Shown here: piece after piece, positions 32,947 through 41,907 of the stretch
Position numbering within the stretch: position 1 is the first letter of the stretch
Layout: each line of letters begins with the position of its first letter
Assembly: GCA_028279875.1 (NCBI GenBank)
Contig: JANQMU010000136.1
Span: forward strand, 1-46,310
Direction of reading: 5' to 3'
DNA: 46,310 nt
Source of the DNA: Rhizobiaceae bacterium
Lineage (GTDB): Bacteria > Pseudomonadota > Alphaproteobacteria > Rhizobiales > Rhizobiaceae
Translations under genes and position numbers: made by a program
Notes under the pieces: generated by a model
Told to the model about the DNA's origin: nothing
What the model saw: only the letters and a program-made list of their open reading frames with translations
Databases searched by the model: none

Positions 32947-33867
32947 ATGCGCCTGCTTTTGATGATCGTGGTTGCGGGAGCGGTCGTCGTTGCGGCCGCA
33001 CTGTGGATTTTGAGTGCTCCCAAAACGCTGCCGCAATCGGCCTTTGCCGGCCTCGGTGAACCCGATCTCGACCGCGGCGAGCAGATGTTCTGGGCGGGCG
33101 GCTGTACCTCGTGCCATGCCGCGCCGCGCTCCCAAGGCGCCGACAAGTTGATCCTGACCGGCGGTTTGTCCCTGAAGAGCGATTTCGGGACCTTTTACGT
33201 GCCGAACATCTCGCCCGACCCGAATGCCGGGATCGGCGGATGGACGTTTGAGAATTTTGCCAATTCGATGAAGCAGGGGGTCGATGCCGCAGGTCGGCAC
33301 CTTTTTCCGTCATTCCCCTATACCTCCTATACGCGCATGACTATGGCCGATCTCAACGATCTGTGGGGCTTCATGCAGACGCTGCCGGCAAGCGACAATG
33401 TCGCGCCGGGTCACGATGTGGGTTTTCCGTTCAACATCCGCCGCGCCGTCGGTCTCTGGAAGCTTCTTTTCCTCAAGAGCGGGCCGGTGCTCGATCTCCC
33501 CGGCGACGACGCGCAGATACAGCGCGGCCAATATCTGGTCGAAGGTCCCGGCCATTGCGGCGAATGCCACACGCCGCGCAACATGATCGGCGGCCTCAAA
33601 CTCGACGTCTGGCTGTCCGGCGCCGAGAACCCGGACGGGGAGGGGATTATCCCCAATATCACACCGGACGGCAGCGTGAAGAGCTGGAGCGCCGGTGACA
33701 TCGCCTATTACCTTGAAAGCGGCTTTACGCCGGAATTCGATTCCGTTGGCGGGTCGATGGTCGCGGTACAGTTCAATATGGCGAAGCTGCCTGCGGAGGA
33801 TCGCCAGGCGATCGCCGCCTATCTGAAAGCCATTCCCGGTCACCCCAACGGATATGCGGCAAGATAG
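32947..33867 (+). CDS. diheme c-type cytochrome
   Basis: 306 residues. An N-terminal hydrophobic segment (3-22) acts as a signal anchor. Two heme-binding motifs are CTSCH (53-57) and CGECH (204-208), each followed by a cytochrome c domain (about 40-150 and 190-300). Late Met residues in EFDSVGGSMVAV and elsewhere are candidate axial ligands. It works in the periplasm as an electron carrier, similar to the cytochrome subunits of sugar and alcohol dehydrogenases. No such dehydrogenase adjoins it; the next gene is a P450, 28 bases away. The ATG at 32947 follows AGGAATC. Confidence 0.88.
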   Translation: MRLLLMIVVAGAVVVAAALWILSAPKTLPQSAFAGLGEPDLDRGEQMFWAGGCTSCHAAPRSQGADKLILTGGLSLKSDFGTFYVPNISPDPNAGIGGWTFENFANSMKQGVDAAGRHLFPSFPYTSYTRMTMADLNDLWGFMQTLPASDNVAPGHDVGFPFNIRRAVGLWKLLFLKSGPVLDLPGDDAQIQRGQYLVEGPGHCGECHTPRNMIGGLKLDVWLSGAENPDGEGIIPNITPDGSVKSWSAGDIAYYLESGFTPEFDSVGGSMVAVQFNMAKLPAEDRQAIAAYLKAIPGHPNGYAAR

Positions 33868-33895
33868 GGTATGCCGGCCCGGAAAGGTTGAGACC

Positions 33896-35068
33896 ATGTC
33901 GGATGCTCCGCACTTCCCCATTGATGTCAAGGCTTTCTGGGACGATCCTTATCCGCTCCTGCAGCAAATGCGGTCCGAGGCGCCGATCGCCTTCGTACCG
34001 CCACTCGGCGCCACCGTCTTCACCCGGCGCGACGATATCTTCACCTGTGAGAAGAACGTCGCCGTTTTCTCCTCCGACCAACCCGAAGGTCTGATGAATG
34101 TCCTGATGGGTCAAAACATGATGCGCAAGGACGGTGAGGCGCATATGGCCGAGCGCCGCCAGTATTACCCGGCGGTTTCCGCCCGTTCGGTCCGCACCGT
34201 CTGGCGGGCGCAATTCGAGGACCATGCACGAGGCCTGCTGGACGCTCTGCAGCCGCAGGGGGCGGCCGATCTGGTCGACGCCTATGCCATGCCGCTCAGT
34301 GCCAAATCGCTGAAATCGATCACCGGCCTGACCAATATGCGTTTTGAGGACATGGATGCCTGGAGCCAGGCGATGATCGACGGCATATCCAACTATGTGG
34401 GCGATGCCGAGACCGAAAAGCGCTGCCACAAGGCGACCGCCGGTATCGATGCCGCGATCGACGATATGCTGCCGGTGGTGCGCAAACGGCCCGACAGCAG
34501 CCTGCTCTCCGTTATGCTGGAGGCCGGTATGGCGCTGGAAAGCATCCGTGCCAATATCAAGCTGACAATCTCCGGTGGACAGAACGAGCCGCGCGATGCC
34601 ATTGCCGGGTGCATTTGGGCACTGTTGACCCATCGCGATCAGCTTGACCTGGTCCGCAGCGGCGGTGCGACCTGGCGTCAGGTGTTCGAAGAATATTGCC
34701 GCTGGATCTCTCCCATCGGCATGTCGCCGCGCCGTGTCGCCAGGCGACACGAATTCGGTGGCGTCACCTTCGAGGAAGGAGATCGGGTTTTCTTCATGTT
34801 CGGATCGGCCAATCGCGACGAAGAGCATTTCAAGGACGCGGATCGCTTCATCGCCGTCCGCGACACGCAAAAGGCGATTCCTTTTGGAGCCGGCCCGCAT
34901 TTCTGCGCCGGTGCAGCCGCATCCCTCAGTCTCGTCGCCGATGTTGCCCTGCCGCGCATATTCGAGCGACTGTCCGACCTGACCCTCGATGCGTCGGAAA
35001 TGGTCAAGATCGGCGGCTGGGCCTTCCGGGGGCCGCTTAACCTGCCGGCAAGATGGGCGACCTTCTGA
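33896..35068 (+). CDS. cytochrome P450 with deviant I-helix
   Basis: 390 residues. The heme-thiolate loop is FGAGPHFCAG with Cys337. The ExxR is EYCR (Glu266, Arg269). The I-helix, which usually reads AGxET(T), reads GGQNEP (227-232), so the conserved acid is Asn230 and the oxygen-activating Thr is Glu231. It should be soluble and monooxygenase-like or peroxygenase-like. No ferredoxin or reductase gene is near. The gene starts 28 bases after the diheme cytochrome c, from a GGAAAGG site, so the two are one transcript. The substrate is unknown. Confidence 0.88.
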   Translation: MSDAPHFPIDVKAFWDDPYPLLQQMRSEAPIAFVPPLGATVFTRRDDIFTCEKNVAVFSSDQPEGLMNVLMGQNMMRKDGEAHMAERRQYYPAVSARSVRTVWRAQFEDHARGLLDALQPQGAADLVDAYAMPLSAKSLKSITGLTNMRFEDMDAWSQAMIDGISNYVGDAETEKRCHKATAGIDAAIDDMLPVVRKRPDSSLLSVMLEAGMALESIRANIKLTISGGQNEPRDAIAGCIWALLTHRDQLDLVRSGGATWRQVFEEYCRWISPIGMSPRRVARRHEFGGVTFEEGDRVFFMFGSANRDEEHFKDADRFIAVRDTQKAIPFGAGPHFCAGAAASLSLVADVALPRIFERLSDLTLDASEMVKIGGWAFRGPLNLPARWATF

Positions 35069-35149
35069 GACGGCAACCTCGGCACCTGGGCTGGGCATCT
35101 GTTGAAGACTGGACCTTGAGATTTGCCGGCTGGCGAGCCAAGCAGGGTG

Positions 35150-35914
35150 ATGACGGTCGCCATTGGATTGAATCACGTCGAACTGGCCTATTGCGCCATG
35201 GCGCTTTTCGTCGCCGGCCTTGTGCGCGGCTATAGCGGCTTCGGGTTTTCAGCCCTCGTCATGACGAGCCTGGCGCTGGTGATCCCGCCCGTGCAGATCG
35301 TGCCGGTGACCATGGTGCTCGAGGTGCTGGCAACACTGGCGCTTTATCGCGGCATTCGCGGCGACGTCGACTGGAGAGTGCTCGTCTGGCTGCTGCTCGG
35401 TGCCGCTATTGCCACGCCGGTCGGACTGCTTTTCCTGCGGCAGCTTCCGCCCGACGCTGTCAGGCTGGTCCTTTCCGGCTTCATCCTTGGCGCCTGCGCC
35501 CTGCTTTGGCGAAAGACATCCGGCGGACACCGGACCCGCGGCGCGGTGCCGGCCCTGTTGAGCGGCATCGTGTCGGGAACGGCCAACGGAATCGCCGCGG
35601 TGGGCGGCCTGCCGGCGGTTATCTTCATGATCGCCACGATGTCCCGGGCCGCCGCCTTCCGCGCGACCGCCATGGCCTATCTGCTGCTGCTCGGCATCTA
35701 CGGTTTTGCGGCCGCCGGCATCACGGGCCTCGTCGACGGCCAGGTCCTCCTGCGGATCGCCGTCTTCATGGTTCCGGCCCTGCTCGGCGTCCTTGCCGGG
35801 CACCGTCATTTTTTGAAGGCAAATCCCGAATCGTTCCGGCGTTTCGCGCTTGCCTTGCTGGCGTTCCTGGCAATCGTCGGCATCATCAAGGTGGCGGCGA
35901 CCTGGTCCGGATGA
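35150..35914 (+). CDS. TauE/SafE-family sulfite exporter-like membrane protein
   Basis: 254 residues with about eight membrane segments in two repeats. Family motifs are GLVRGYSGFGFS (residues 22-33) and SGTANGIAAVGGLPA in the second repeat. TauE/SafE proteins export small anions such as sulfite, sulfoacetate or organosulfonates, or import some; the cargo is unknown here. An ATG at 35150 with AGGGTG upstream is chosen, while an upstream TTG adds only nine residues. It lies 81 bases after the P450 on the same strand and may belong to the cytochrome c/P450 operon. It is convergent with the large flavoprotein gene. Confidence 0.85.
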   Translation: MTVAIGLNHVELAYCAMALFVAGLVRGYSGFGFSALVMTSLALVIPPVQIVPVTMVLEVLATLALYRGIRGDVDWRVLVWLLLGAAIATPVGLLFLRQLPPDAVRLVLSGFILGACALLWRKTSGGHRTRGAVPALLSGIVSGTANGIAAVGGLPAVIFMIATMSRAAAFRATAMAYLLLLGIYGFAAAGITGLVDGQVLLRIAVFMVPALLGVLAGHRHFLKANPESFRRFALALLAFLAIVGIIKVAATWSG

Positions 35915-35970
35915 TGTGCCGGAGTGTCGCCTGTTGCAACCCAATAAGACTCCATATCGAGCGATGTCGT

Positions 35971-38400
35971 TCAGCCGCGCATACGATGGCCCTCAGGATC
36001 AAACAGGGGTTCGCCCAGAAGACGCGCCTGACGCCATTGACCAAGAATCTCGACCTCAAGGGCTGCGGCAGCGTTGTCAGCGACCGAAGACGTGATGTAG
36101 CCCATTGCAACGGATGCTCCCGAGTGATGGGCATATCCGCCGGATGTAACGCTGCCGATGAGATGACCATTGCACCGGATGGGTTCATCGCCGATGGCGT
36201 CCGCTTCCAAAGCGTCGATTGCCAGGGACACCAGGCGTTGCTCCTGGCCGTTGTGCTTCTCACGTAACGCCGCCTCCCGACCGACAAATTCCTGTTTGTC
36301 CAGGGCAATGAACCGACCCAGACCCGCTTCAAAGGGGCCGTGGACGGGTCGGTATTCGGTCGCCCAGGATCCGAAACCCTTCTCAAGCCGGAGTGAATTG
36401 AGAGCACGACTGCCGACGGACCGCAGACCGTGATCTCCGCCGGCCTCCATCAGAAGATCGAAGAGGGACCGCTGATACTCCGGTCTGACCCAGATTTCGT
36501 AACCCAGATCGCCGGTGAAGCTGATCCGTCCGACGATCGCCGGAATCATGCCGATATCGATCCTTCGAAAATCCTGGAAGCGAAAAGCGTCTGGCTCCAT
36601 CGGCTCGTCCGTGACGCTGCTCAGGATGGCCCGCGCCTTCGGACCGGCGACGGACAATCCGACCAGTTCCAGGCCAAGCGGGCGAAGCTCGACACCGCGA
36701 TCGGGGAGATGTTGCCGGAACCAGCGCATATGGTGGTTCTCGGCGATACCAGCTCCGAAAAGATGGAATCGATCAGGTGCAAGCCGGCCAATAGTGAAGT
36801 CGCCAATCAATTTGCCTTTATGATTCAGCATGGGTGACAGGATCAGCCGGCCGATCTTCGGCATCCGGTTCGCAAGCAGGCGCGTCAGCCATTCCTCAGC
36901 GTCCGGTCCGGAGATCTCGTACTTGGCGAAAGCCGACGTCTCCAAAAGACCGGCTGCGGTGCGAACGGCGGCGCATTCCTCAGCGATGCGCGCATGTGCA
37001 TTGGACCGCCTGAAGGTCAGTTCCTCCACGGGTGAGAGGCCCGGCTTTTGAAACCACAAGGCCTGCTCGAGCCCATAGACGGCACCCCAGACGGCATTGT
37101 GCTGCTGCAGCCGGTCATAGATCGGCGTGGTCTTGAGCGGTCGGCCCGCCGGGCGCACCTCGTTCGGAAAAGCGATGGAAAAGCGCTGCGCATAATTTTC
37201 TCTGACCCGCTCATTGGTATAGCCGCGCGTGGCGTAGTCCCCATACCGGGCAACGTCCATGCCCCAGATATCGAAACCGGGATCGCCCTCGACCATCCAG
37301 TTCGACAGGGCAAGGCCCAGACCGCCGCCTTGCGAAAAGCCCGCCATGACCGCACAGGCGCACCAGAAGTTCGGCAATCCCTGGACAGGCCCGACAAGGG
37401 GGTTCCCGTCCGGTGAAAAGGTGAAGGGCCCGTTGATGATCTCGCGTATGCCAACCTGGTTGAAGGCGGGAAAATGCGAAAAGCCGATTTCGAGTGACGG
37501 CAGCAGCCGGTCGAGATCGGGCGCCAGCAGTTCTGCTGCGAAATCCCAGGGCGTTTCACGCAGCGCCCACGGGACGGCTGCTTTCTCATAGGTGCCCATC
37601 AACATGCCGCGCCGCTCCTGGCGCATATAGATTTCACCGCCGAAATCGATAACGTGTAAGACTTCCTTTCCCGTATTGCGGTTGATCTCCTCCACTTCCG
37701 GCATGTCTTCGGTCACCAGGTAATGATGTTCCATGGCCAGGACCGGCAGTTCCAGGCCGACCATGCGCCCGACTTCGCGCGCCCACAACCCTCCGGCGTT
37801 GACGACATGTTCCGCATTCACCGTGCCCTGGTCGGTGACCACATCCCACGTCCCGTCATTGCGCCGCACCACCTCGCGGACCGGTGCTTGTTGCTTGATG
37901 CTGGCTCCGTTGAGGGTTGCCGCCCTGGCGTAGGCGTGGGTGACTCCCGAAGGATCGACATGTCCCTCGATCGGGTTGAAGAGTGCGCCCACGAAGTGCC
38001 GGGAATCCATCATCGGAAACAGCTCGGCGGCCTCGTCGACCGACAGAATCTCGGTGCCCATATCATCACGTCGGCCGCGGGCGTGGACGATTTTCAACCA
38101 TTCGAAACGTTCCGCTGTGTCCGCCAGCATGAGCCCGCCGGTCAGGTGCACACCGCAGTCCTGACCGGAAACACGCTCGATTTCGTCATAGAGATCGATG
38201 GTATAGCGTTGCAGCCGTGCCATGGTCGGGTCACCGTTGAGCGTGTGCATCCCGCCGGCGGCGTGCCATGTGGAACCGCAGGTCAACACATCCCGCTCAA
38301 GCAACAGCACGTCGCGCCATCCGGCCCGTGTCAGATGATACAAAACGCTGCAACCGACGACGCCGCCGCCAATCACGACAACCCGTGTGTGGTCTTTCAT
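35971..38400 (-). CDS. dimethylglycine/sarcosine dehydrogenase-like flavoprotein (FAD + GcvT domains)
   Basis: 809 residues. The FAD domain opens VVVIGGGVVGCS (GxGxxG, 11-16), and STWHAAGG has His46, the position that covalently holds FAD in dimethylglycine and sarcosine dehydrogenases. A DAO-like substrate domain runs to about 390. A GcvT-like folate-binding domain (about 425-800) follows, which takes up the one-carbon unit. The enzyme demethylates an N-methyl amino acid and yields methylene-tetrahydrofolate. It is the last gene of a five-gene minus-strand operon that includes an ABC transporter. Dimethylglycine, sarcosine or another N-methylated substrate are possible. The start has GGTAAG upstream. 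Confidence 0.9.
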   Translation of the reverse strand: MKDHTRVVVIGGGVVGCSVLYHLTRAGWRDVLLLERDVLTCGSTWHAAGGMHTLNGDPTMARLQRYTIDLYDEIERVSGQDCGVHLTGGLMLADTAERFEWLKIVHARGRRDDMGTEILSVDEAAELFPMMDSRHFVGALFNPIEGHVDPSGVTHAYARAATLNGASIKQQAPVREVVRRNDGTWDVVTDQGTVNAEHVVNAGGLWAREVGRMVGLELPVLAMEHHYLVTEDMPEVEEINRNTGKEVLHVIDFGGEIYMRQERRGMLMGTYEKAAVPWALRETPWDFAAELLAPDLDRLLPSLEIGFSHFPAFNQVGIREIINGPFTFSPDGNPLVGPVQGLPNFWCACAVMAGFSQGGGLGLALSNWMVEGDPGFDIWGMDVARYGDYATRGYTNERVRENYAQRFSIAFPNEVRPAGRPLKTTPIYDRLQQHNAVWGAVYGLEQALWFQKPGLSPVEELTFRRSNAHARIAEECAAVRTAAGLLETSAFAKYEISGPDAEEWLTRLLANRMPKIGRLILSPMLNHKGKLIGDFTIGRLAPDRFHLFGAGIAENHHMRWFRQHLPDRGVELRPLGLELVGLSVAGPKARAILSSVTDEPMEPDAFRFQDFRRIDIGMIPAIVGRISFTGDLGYEIWVRPEYQRSLFDLLMEAGGDHGLRSVGSRALNSLRLEKGFGSWATEYRPVHGPFEAGLGRFIALDKQEFVGREAALREKHNGQEQRLVSLAIDALEADAIGDEPIRCNGHLIGSVTSGGYAHHSGASVAMGYITSSVADNAAAALEVEILGQWRQARLLGEPLFDPEGHRMRG

Positions 38401-38439
38401 ACTCTTACCTTCTTGTTTTGGGGTCGCCGCCGCTGATAT

Positions 38440-39195
38440 TCACAGAATCTGGCTGAGGAACTCCCTGGTCCTCGGGTCTTTGGCTTCCTTGAAGAAGGTG
38501 CTTGGCGGGCCGTGTTCGACAATCACACCGTGGTCGGTGAAGTAAATGTGGTTGGCGACTTCGCGTGCAAAACCCATCTCATGGGTGACGAGGATGCATG
38601 TCATTCCCTCTTCGGCGAGTTCCCGAATCGTCAAAAGCACTTCCTTCACCGTTTCCGGATCCAGCGCTGCGGTGACTTCATCGAACAGCATCACGTCGGG
38701 TCGCATGGCCAGCGATCGGGCGATTGCGACACGCTGCTGCTGGCCACCGGAAAGCTCGCCGGGAAAGCTGTTTTCCTTCCCGTCAAGACGGACCTTGCGG
38801 ATCAGGTCCCTTGCCCGTATCTCGACCTCGTCCCGGGCCTCCTTCAGGACGCGGATCGGCGCCATCATGATGTTTTCAATCGCCGTCTTGTGTGGAAAGA
38901 GGTTGTATTGCTGAAAAACCATGCCGACCTTCTTGCGCAGTTCCAGCTTGTCCAGGTTCGGGTCGTTGACCTCCTGTCCCTCGACGAGAATCGAGCCCGA
39001 ATTGATGGGGTTGAGCGCGTTGATACAGCGAATGAAAGTCGATTTGCCTGAACCGGACGGTCCGATCACGCAGATGCACTCTCCCTTCATGATATCCATG
39101 GAGATGCCTTTCAGCACTTCGAGTGCGCCAAATGATTTGCGGACATCCTTGGCGCTGACCATCGGTTGGTCGGGTGTCCAGGTGTTTTCCATCAT
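38440..39195 (-). CDS. ABC transporter ATP-binding protein (polar amino acid type)
   Basis: 251 residues. Walker A GPSGSGKST (45-53), Q-loop FQQYNLFPH, signature LSGGQQQR and Walker B VMLFDEVTAALD are complete, so it is a working ATPase. It belongs to the GlnQ/HisP type that pairs with two small permeases. The ATG at 39195 is 10 bases past the stop of the upstream permease gene; an upstream in-frame start at 39234 would overlap it. The flavoprotein gene follows after 39 bases. It sits at the inner face of the cytoplasmic membrane. Confidence 0.92.
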   Translation of the reverse strand: MMENTWTPDQPMVSAKDVRKSFGALEVLKGISMDIMKGECICVIGPSGSGKSTFIRCINALNPINSGSILVEGQEVNDPNLDKLELRKKVGMVFQQYNLFPHKTAIENIMMAPIRVLKEARDEVEIRARDLIRKVRLDGKENSFPGELSGGQQQRVAIARSLAMRPDVMLFDEVTAALDPETVKEVLLTIRELAEEGMTCILVTHEMGFAREVANHIYFTDHGVIVEHGPPSTFFKEAKDPRTREFLSQIL

Positions 39196-39205
39196 CTCCG
39201 ATACT

Positions 39206-40069
39206 CTAGATATTGACCGCGAATTTGCGCTCAAGACCGATTGTCCAGCGCGCGATCGGGTAGCAGTAGAGAAAAAACAGACACAGCAGATAAAGGTAGA
39301 ACGGGATAAGAAGATCGCTGCGATTCTCGGCGGCGAGAATTTCGCCGGTGGTCGTCATTGCCTCTCCGACACCGACGATCGATACGAGCGGTGTCGCCAT
39401 CGTCAGAACGGCGTAGAGGTTCATCCACGGGGGCAGCATGCGCTTGATGCACTGCGGCAGGATGATCAGCCACAGCGTTTGGCGGCGCGTATAGGCCAGG
39501 CTCTCGGCGGCTTCCCATTGCCCGTCGGGTATCGACTGCACGGCACCGCGGACAATCTCCGAGAAATTCGCCATGACCGGCAAGGAAAGCCCGATCACCG
39601 CCTTGATCCAGGCGGGGAATGGTATGGTGACGCCGAACAGCTCGAATTCGAACGGGATCAGGAAGATGCAGTAGAACAGAAGCACCAGCCATGGCGCGTT
39701 GCGGAAAAACTGCGTCACGGTCCAGGAGACCCTGCGCACGAGGCCGGAATGGGAAATCTGGCCGAGGCCAAGCGCCGCGCCGGCCAGGGTGCCGATCGCC
39801 ATGGACAGAAAGCTGATCACGATGTTGAAGGCAAAGCCCTGGAGGAGGAACGGAGTCCATTTCCATAACGTGGCGATGATCGACGGTCTCGCCGGCGCGG
39901 CCTGAACCTCACCCACCAGTATGAATGAGGCAAATGCGGCAAACAGCACATAGCCGTGAACCGGCTGAAGGCTGCACGACGAGGGGACGCCGAGGCGTGG
40001 TGTGAAGGGTTTGAGAACCGCGAGATTCGGCGATCCAGCAGCTCGCTCTTTTACAGGCATTCCGGTCAT
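39206..40069 (-). CDS. ABC transporter permease (polar amino acid type), second
   Basis: 287 residues. HisM/GlnP-type membrane domain with the EAA loop AESLAYTRRQTLWLIILP (before the last segments) and about six hydrophobic segments; the first 45 residues are extra. The start ATG at 40069 overlaps the stop of the previous gene as ATGA, so it is translationally coupled. It forms a heterodimer channel with the partner permease. Confidence 0.9.
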   Translation of the reverse strand: MTGMPVKERAAGSPNLAVLKPFTPRLGVPSSCSLQPVHGYVLFAAFASFILVGEVQAAPARPSIIATLWKWTPFLLQGFAFNIVISFLSMAIGTLAGAALGLGQISHSGLVRRVSWTVTQFFRNAPWLVLLFYCIFLIPFEFELFGVTIPFPAWIKAVIGLSLPVMANFSEIVRGAVQSIPDGQWEAAESLAYTRRQTLWLIILPQCIKRMLPPWMNLYAVLTMATPLVSIVGVGEAMTTTGEILAAENRSDLLIPFYLYLLCLFFLYCYPIARWTIGLERKFAVNI

Positions 40070-40812
40070 CGCCCGTACCCCGGAATCTTCAGGGATTTCT
40101 CCCACCGGTGCATCAGGAACACCAGCACCGCAACCAGCCCGACATAGGTGAACAGGAGAACGTTCATCATTTCGCGGACGTTGAACTGATCCGACCAGAT
40201 CTGGCTCGATGCATAGAGCAGTTCAGGCACCGCGATCACATAGGCGAGCGTTGTCGTCTTGACGAGATTGACGAGGTTGTTGTTGAGCGACGGCAGGCAT
40301 ACGCGGAAGGCCAGCGGCAGGATGATGTAGATATAGGACTGGAGGCGCGTATAGCCGAGCGCCTCGGCAGCTTCCCTGGTCGATTTTGGAACGGCCTCGA
40401 TACCGGCACGGAAGATTTCGACATTGAACGCTCCGGCAAAGAACGAAAGCGAAATCGCCGCCCAGGTGAAGTTGCCGACAGGCGGCACCATATTGCCTGC
40501 CGCATCGGGGACCTTTGGGAGTATGCCGCCAATGGCGAAAAAGAAAAAGTAAAGCTGCACGAGCGGCGGCGTGTTGCGGAAAAACTGGATATATCCCTGA
40601 ACGATCCTCGAGGTCCATTTGAAGCGTGACGTTTGCAACCACGCACCGACGACACCAATGACAACGCTCACGACGATGCAGATCACCGAGAGCCTGATGG
40701 TGGTCAGAAGCCCCGAGAAAAACCGGTCCCGATCAAGTGAATCATAGAAGATCGAGAGATTGATGCCGTGAACGTCGTAAAGCCACTCAAACCATGACCA
40801 AACCGGATCCAT
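40066..40812 (-). CDS. ABC transporter permease (polar amino acid type), first
   Basis: 248 residues. It has the TTIRLSVICIVVSVVIGVV opening of the HisQ/HisM family, the EAA-loop EAAEALGYTRLQSYIYIILP and five to six membrane segments. The ATG at 40812 is chosen with AGGGTGG upstream. Its stop overlaps the next permease by four bases. It makes the channel together with that protein. Confidence 0.9.
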   Translation of the reverse strand: MDPVWSWFEWLYDVHGINLSIFYDSLDRDRFFSGLLTTIRLSVICIVVSVVIGVVGAWLQTSRFKWTSRIVQGYIQFFRNTPPLVQLYFFFFAIGGILPKVPDAAGNMVPPVGNFTWAAISLSFFAGAFNVEIFRAGIEAVPKSTREAAEALGYTRLQSYIYIILPLAFRVCLPSLNNNLVNLVKTTTLAYVIAVPELLYASSQIWSDQFNVREMMNVLLFTYVGLVAVLVFLMHRWEKSLKIPGYGR

Positions 40813-40859
40813 TGATGCGACCACCCTGACTGCCGCGACCGCTCCGGATTATCTGCTGG

Positions 40860-41684
40860 TCACCGTGCGCGGGTTTTGAGCGCTTCATGCATTTCCGTAA
40901 GGAACGGGCTTTTCTTGATACCCCATTTCTGTTCGTGTTCAAGCAGCCAGCCCGTGCGATGCCAGTCCGCCACCTTGCCTTTGACCATCAGGCCGAATGG
41001 CGACTCGGCATCTTCATGGCGCACGCCGATGGCCCAGACCGAGGGATCTTCCGTTGCCAGGGGCATTTCGTATTCTTCCCACTCGCCACCCTCTGCCAGT
41101 GTTTTTTCGATCCAGGTGTTATCATAAACGAAACCGACGCAAGATCCCTGTTTCAGCGCGTTGACCGCTTCGGGCACGCCCTTGAAGGCGACAAGGTCGA
41201 TCTCGTAAAGCTGCAGCACACGCCGGTTGTAATAGGCGCCCTGAATGGCGCAGATCTTTGCGTCTTTCAGGTCCGTCCAGTCTTCGAAACCCGACGTTTT
41301 CCTGGAGATGATATTCGTTCCGCCGGCGTAGTAATTCGGCTCGATCATGGTGACAACTTTTCGCCTTTTCATGTTGTCACCCATTGTGGCGATGATGATG
41401 TCGATCTTTCCCTGATTGAGGAATTCCATGCGGTTTGAACCGACGACCGGCACCAGTTCCAGTTCCACACCCAGGGATTTTGCAAGATCCTCGGCCATGT
41501 CGATCTCCAACCCGACCAGTGCGCCGGACGGATCACGATAGCCCCAAGGCCGATAGTCCGCTTTCACACCCGTGACCAGCTTTCCGCGTTTCTTGATATC
41601 CTCATAGGTGTCGGCAAGAGACCCCGCCACGCCGACAGCGAGGCACAACATCGACGTGTAAAGTATGGCTGCCAGTCTCAACAT
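40860..41684 (-). CDS. periplasmic substrate-binding protein (SBP family 3)
   Basis: 274 residues. The N-terminus (1-24) is a signal peptide ending near SLADTYED. The family 3 fold has the typical LVTGVKADYRPWGYRD (about 35-50), GLEIDMAEDLAKSLG and the IIIATMGDNMKRRKV hinge regions, as in amino acid and opine binders. The ATG at 41684 has GGGAG eight bases upstream. It is the first gene of the operon with two permeases, an ATPase and a dimethylglycine dehydrogenase-like enzyme, so the ligand is probably an N-methylated or quaternary amino acid (inference). Confidence 0.9.
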   Translation of the reverse strand: MLRLAAILYTSMLCLAVGVAGSLADTYEDIKKRGKLVTGVKADYRPWGYRDPSGALVGLEIDMAEDLAKSLGVELELVPVVGSNRMEFLNQGKIDIIIATMGDNMKRRKVVTMIEPNYYAGGTNIISRKTSGFEDWTDLKDAKICAIQGAYYNRRVLQLYEIDLVAFKGVPEAVNALKQGSCVGFVYDNTWIEKTLAEGGEWEEYEMPLATEDPSVWAIGVRHEDAESPFGLMVKGKVADWHRTGWLLEHEQKWGIKKSPFLTEMHEALKTRAR

Positions 41685-41835
41685 CCCGGTATCTCCCATG
41701 CTGCCAGCCGAGGTAGCCCGCATAAGCCGGGGGCGACACTTGGGCCTTAACCGAAATACCCCGGCTGACAACTCTTGACGTTCTTGATCTTCATCGATTG
41801 TACAGGGAAGCGCCGAAATTTGGTCTTTTGCAGAC

Positions 41836-41852
41836 TATAATTCTTTCTTATA
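41836..41852. promoter_or_regulatory. LysR-type box in the divergent promoter region
   Basis: TATAA-N7-TTATA (41836-41840 and 41848-41852) contains ATAA-N7-TTAT, a T-N11-A inverted repeat of the type bound by LysR proteins. It lies between the LysR gene start (41908) and the transporter-operon start (41684), where such a regulator controls both directions. Confidence 0.6.
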
Positions 41853-41907
41853 ATCCAACGTGCCCGCCGGCGCGGGTTTTTCGACGCGTTTGAAAGGCTG
41901 GGTTGTT

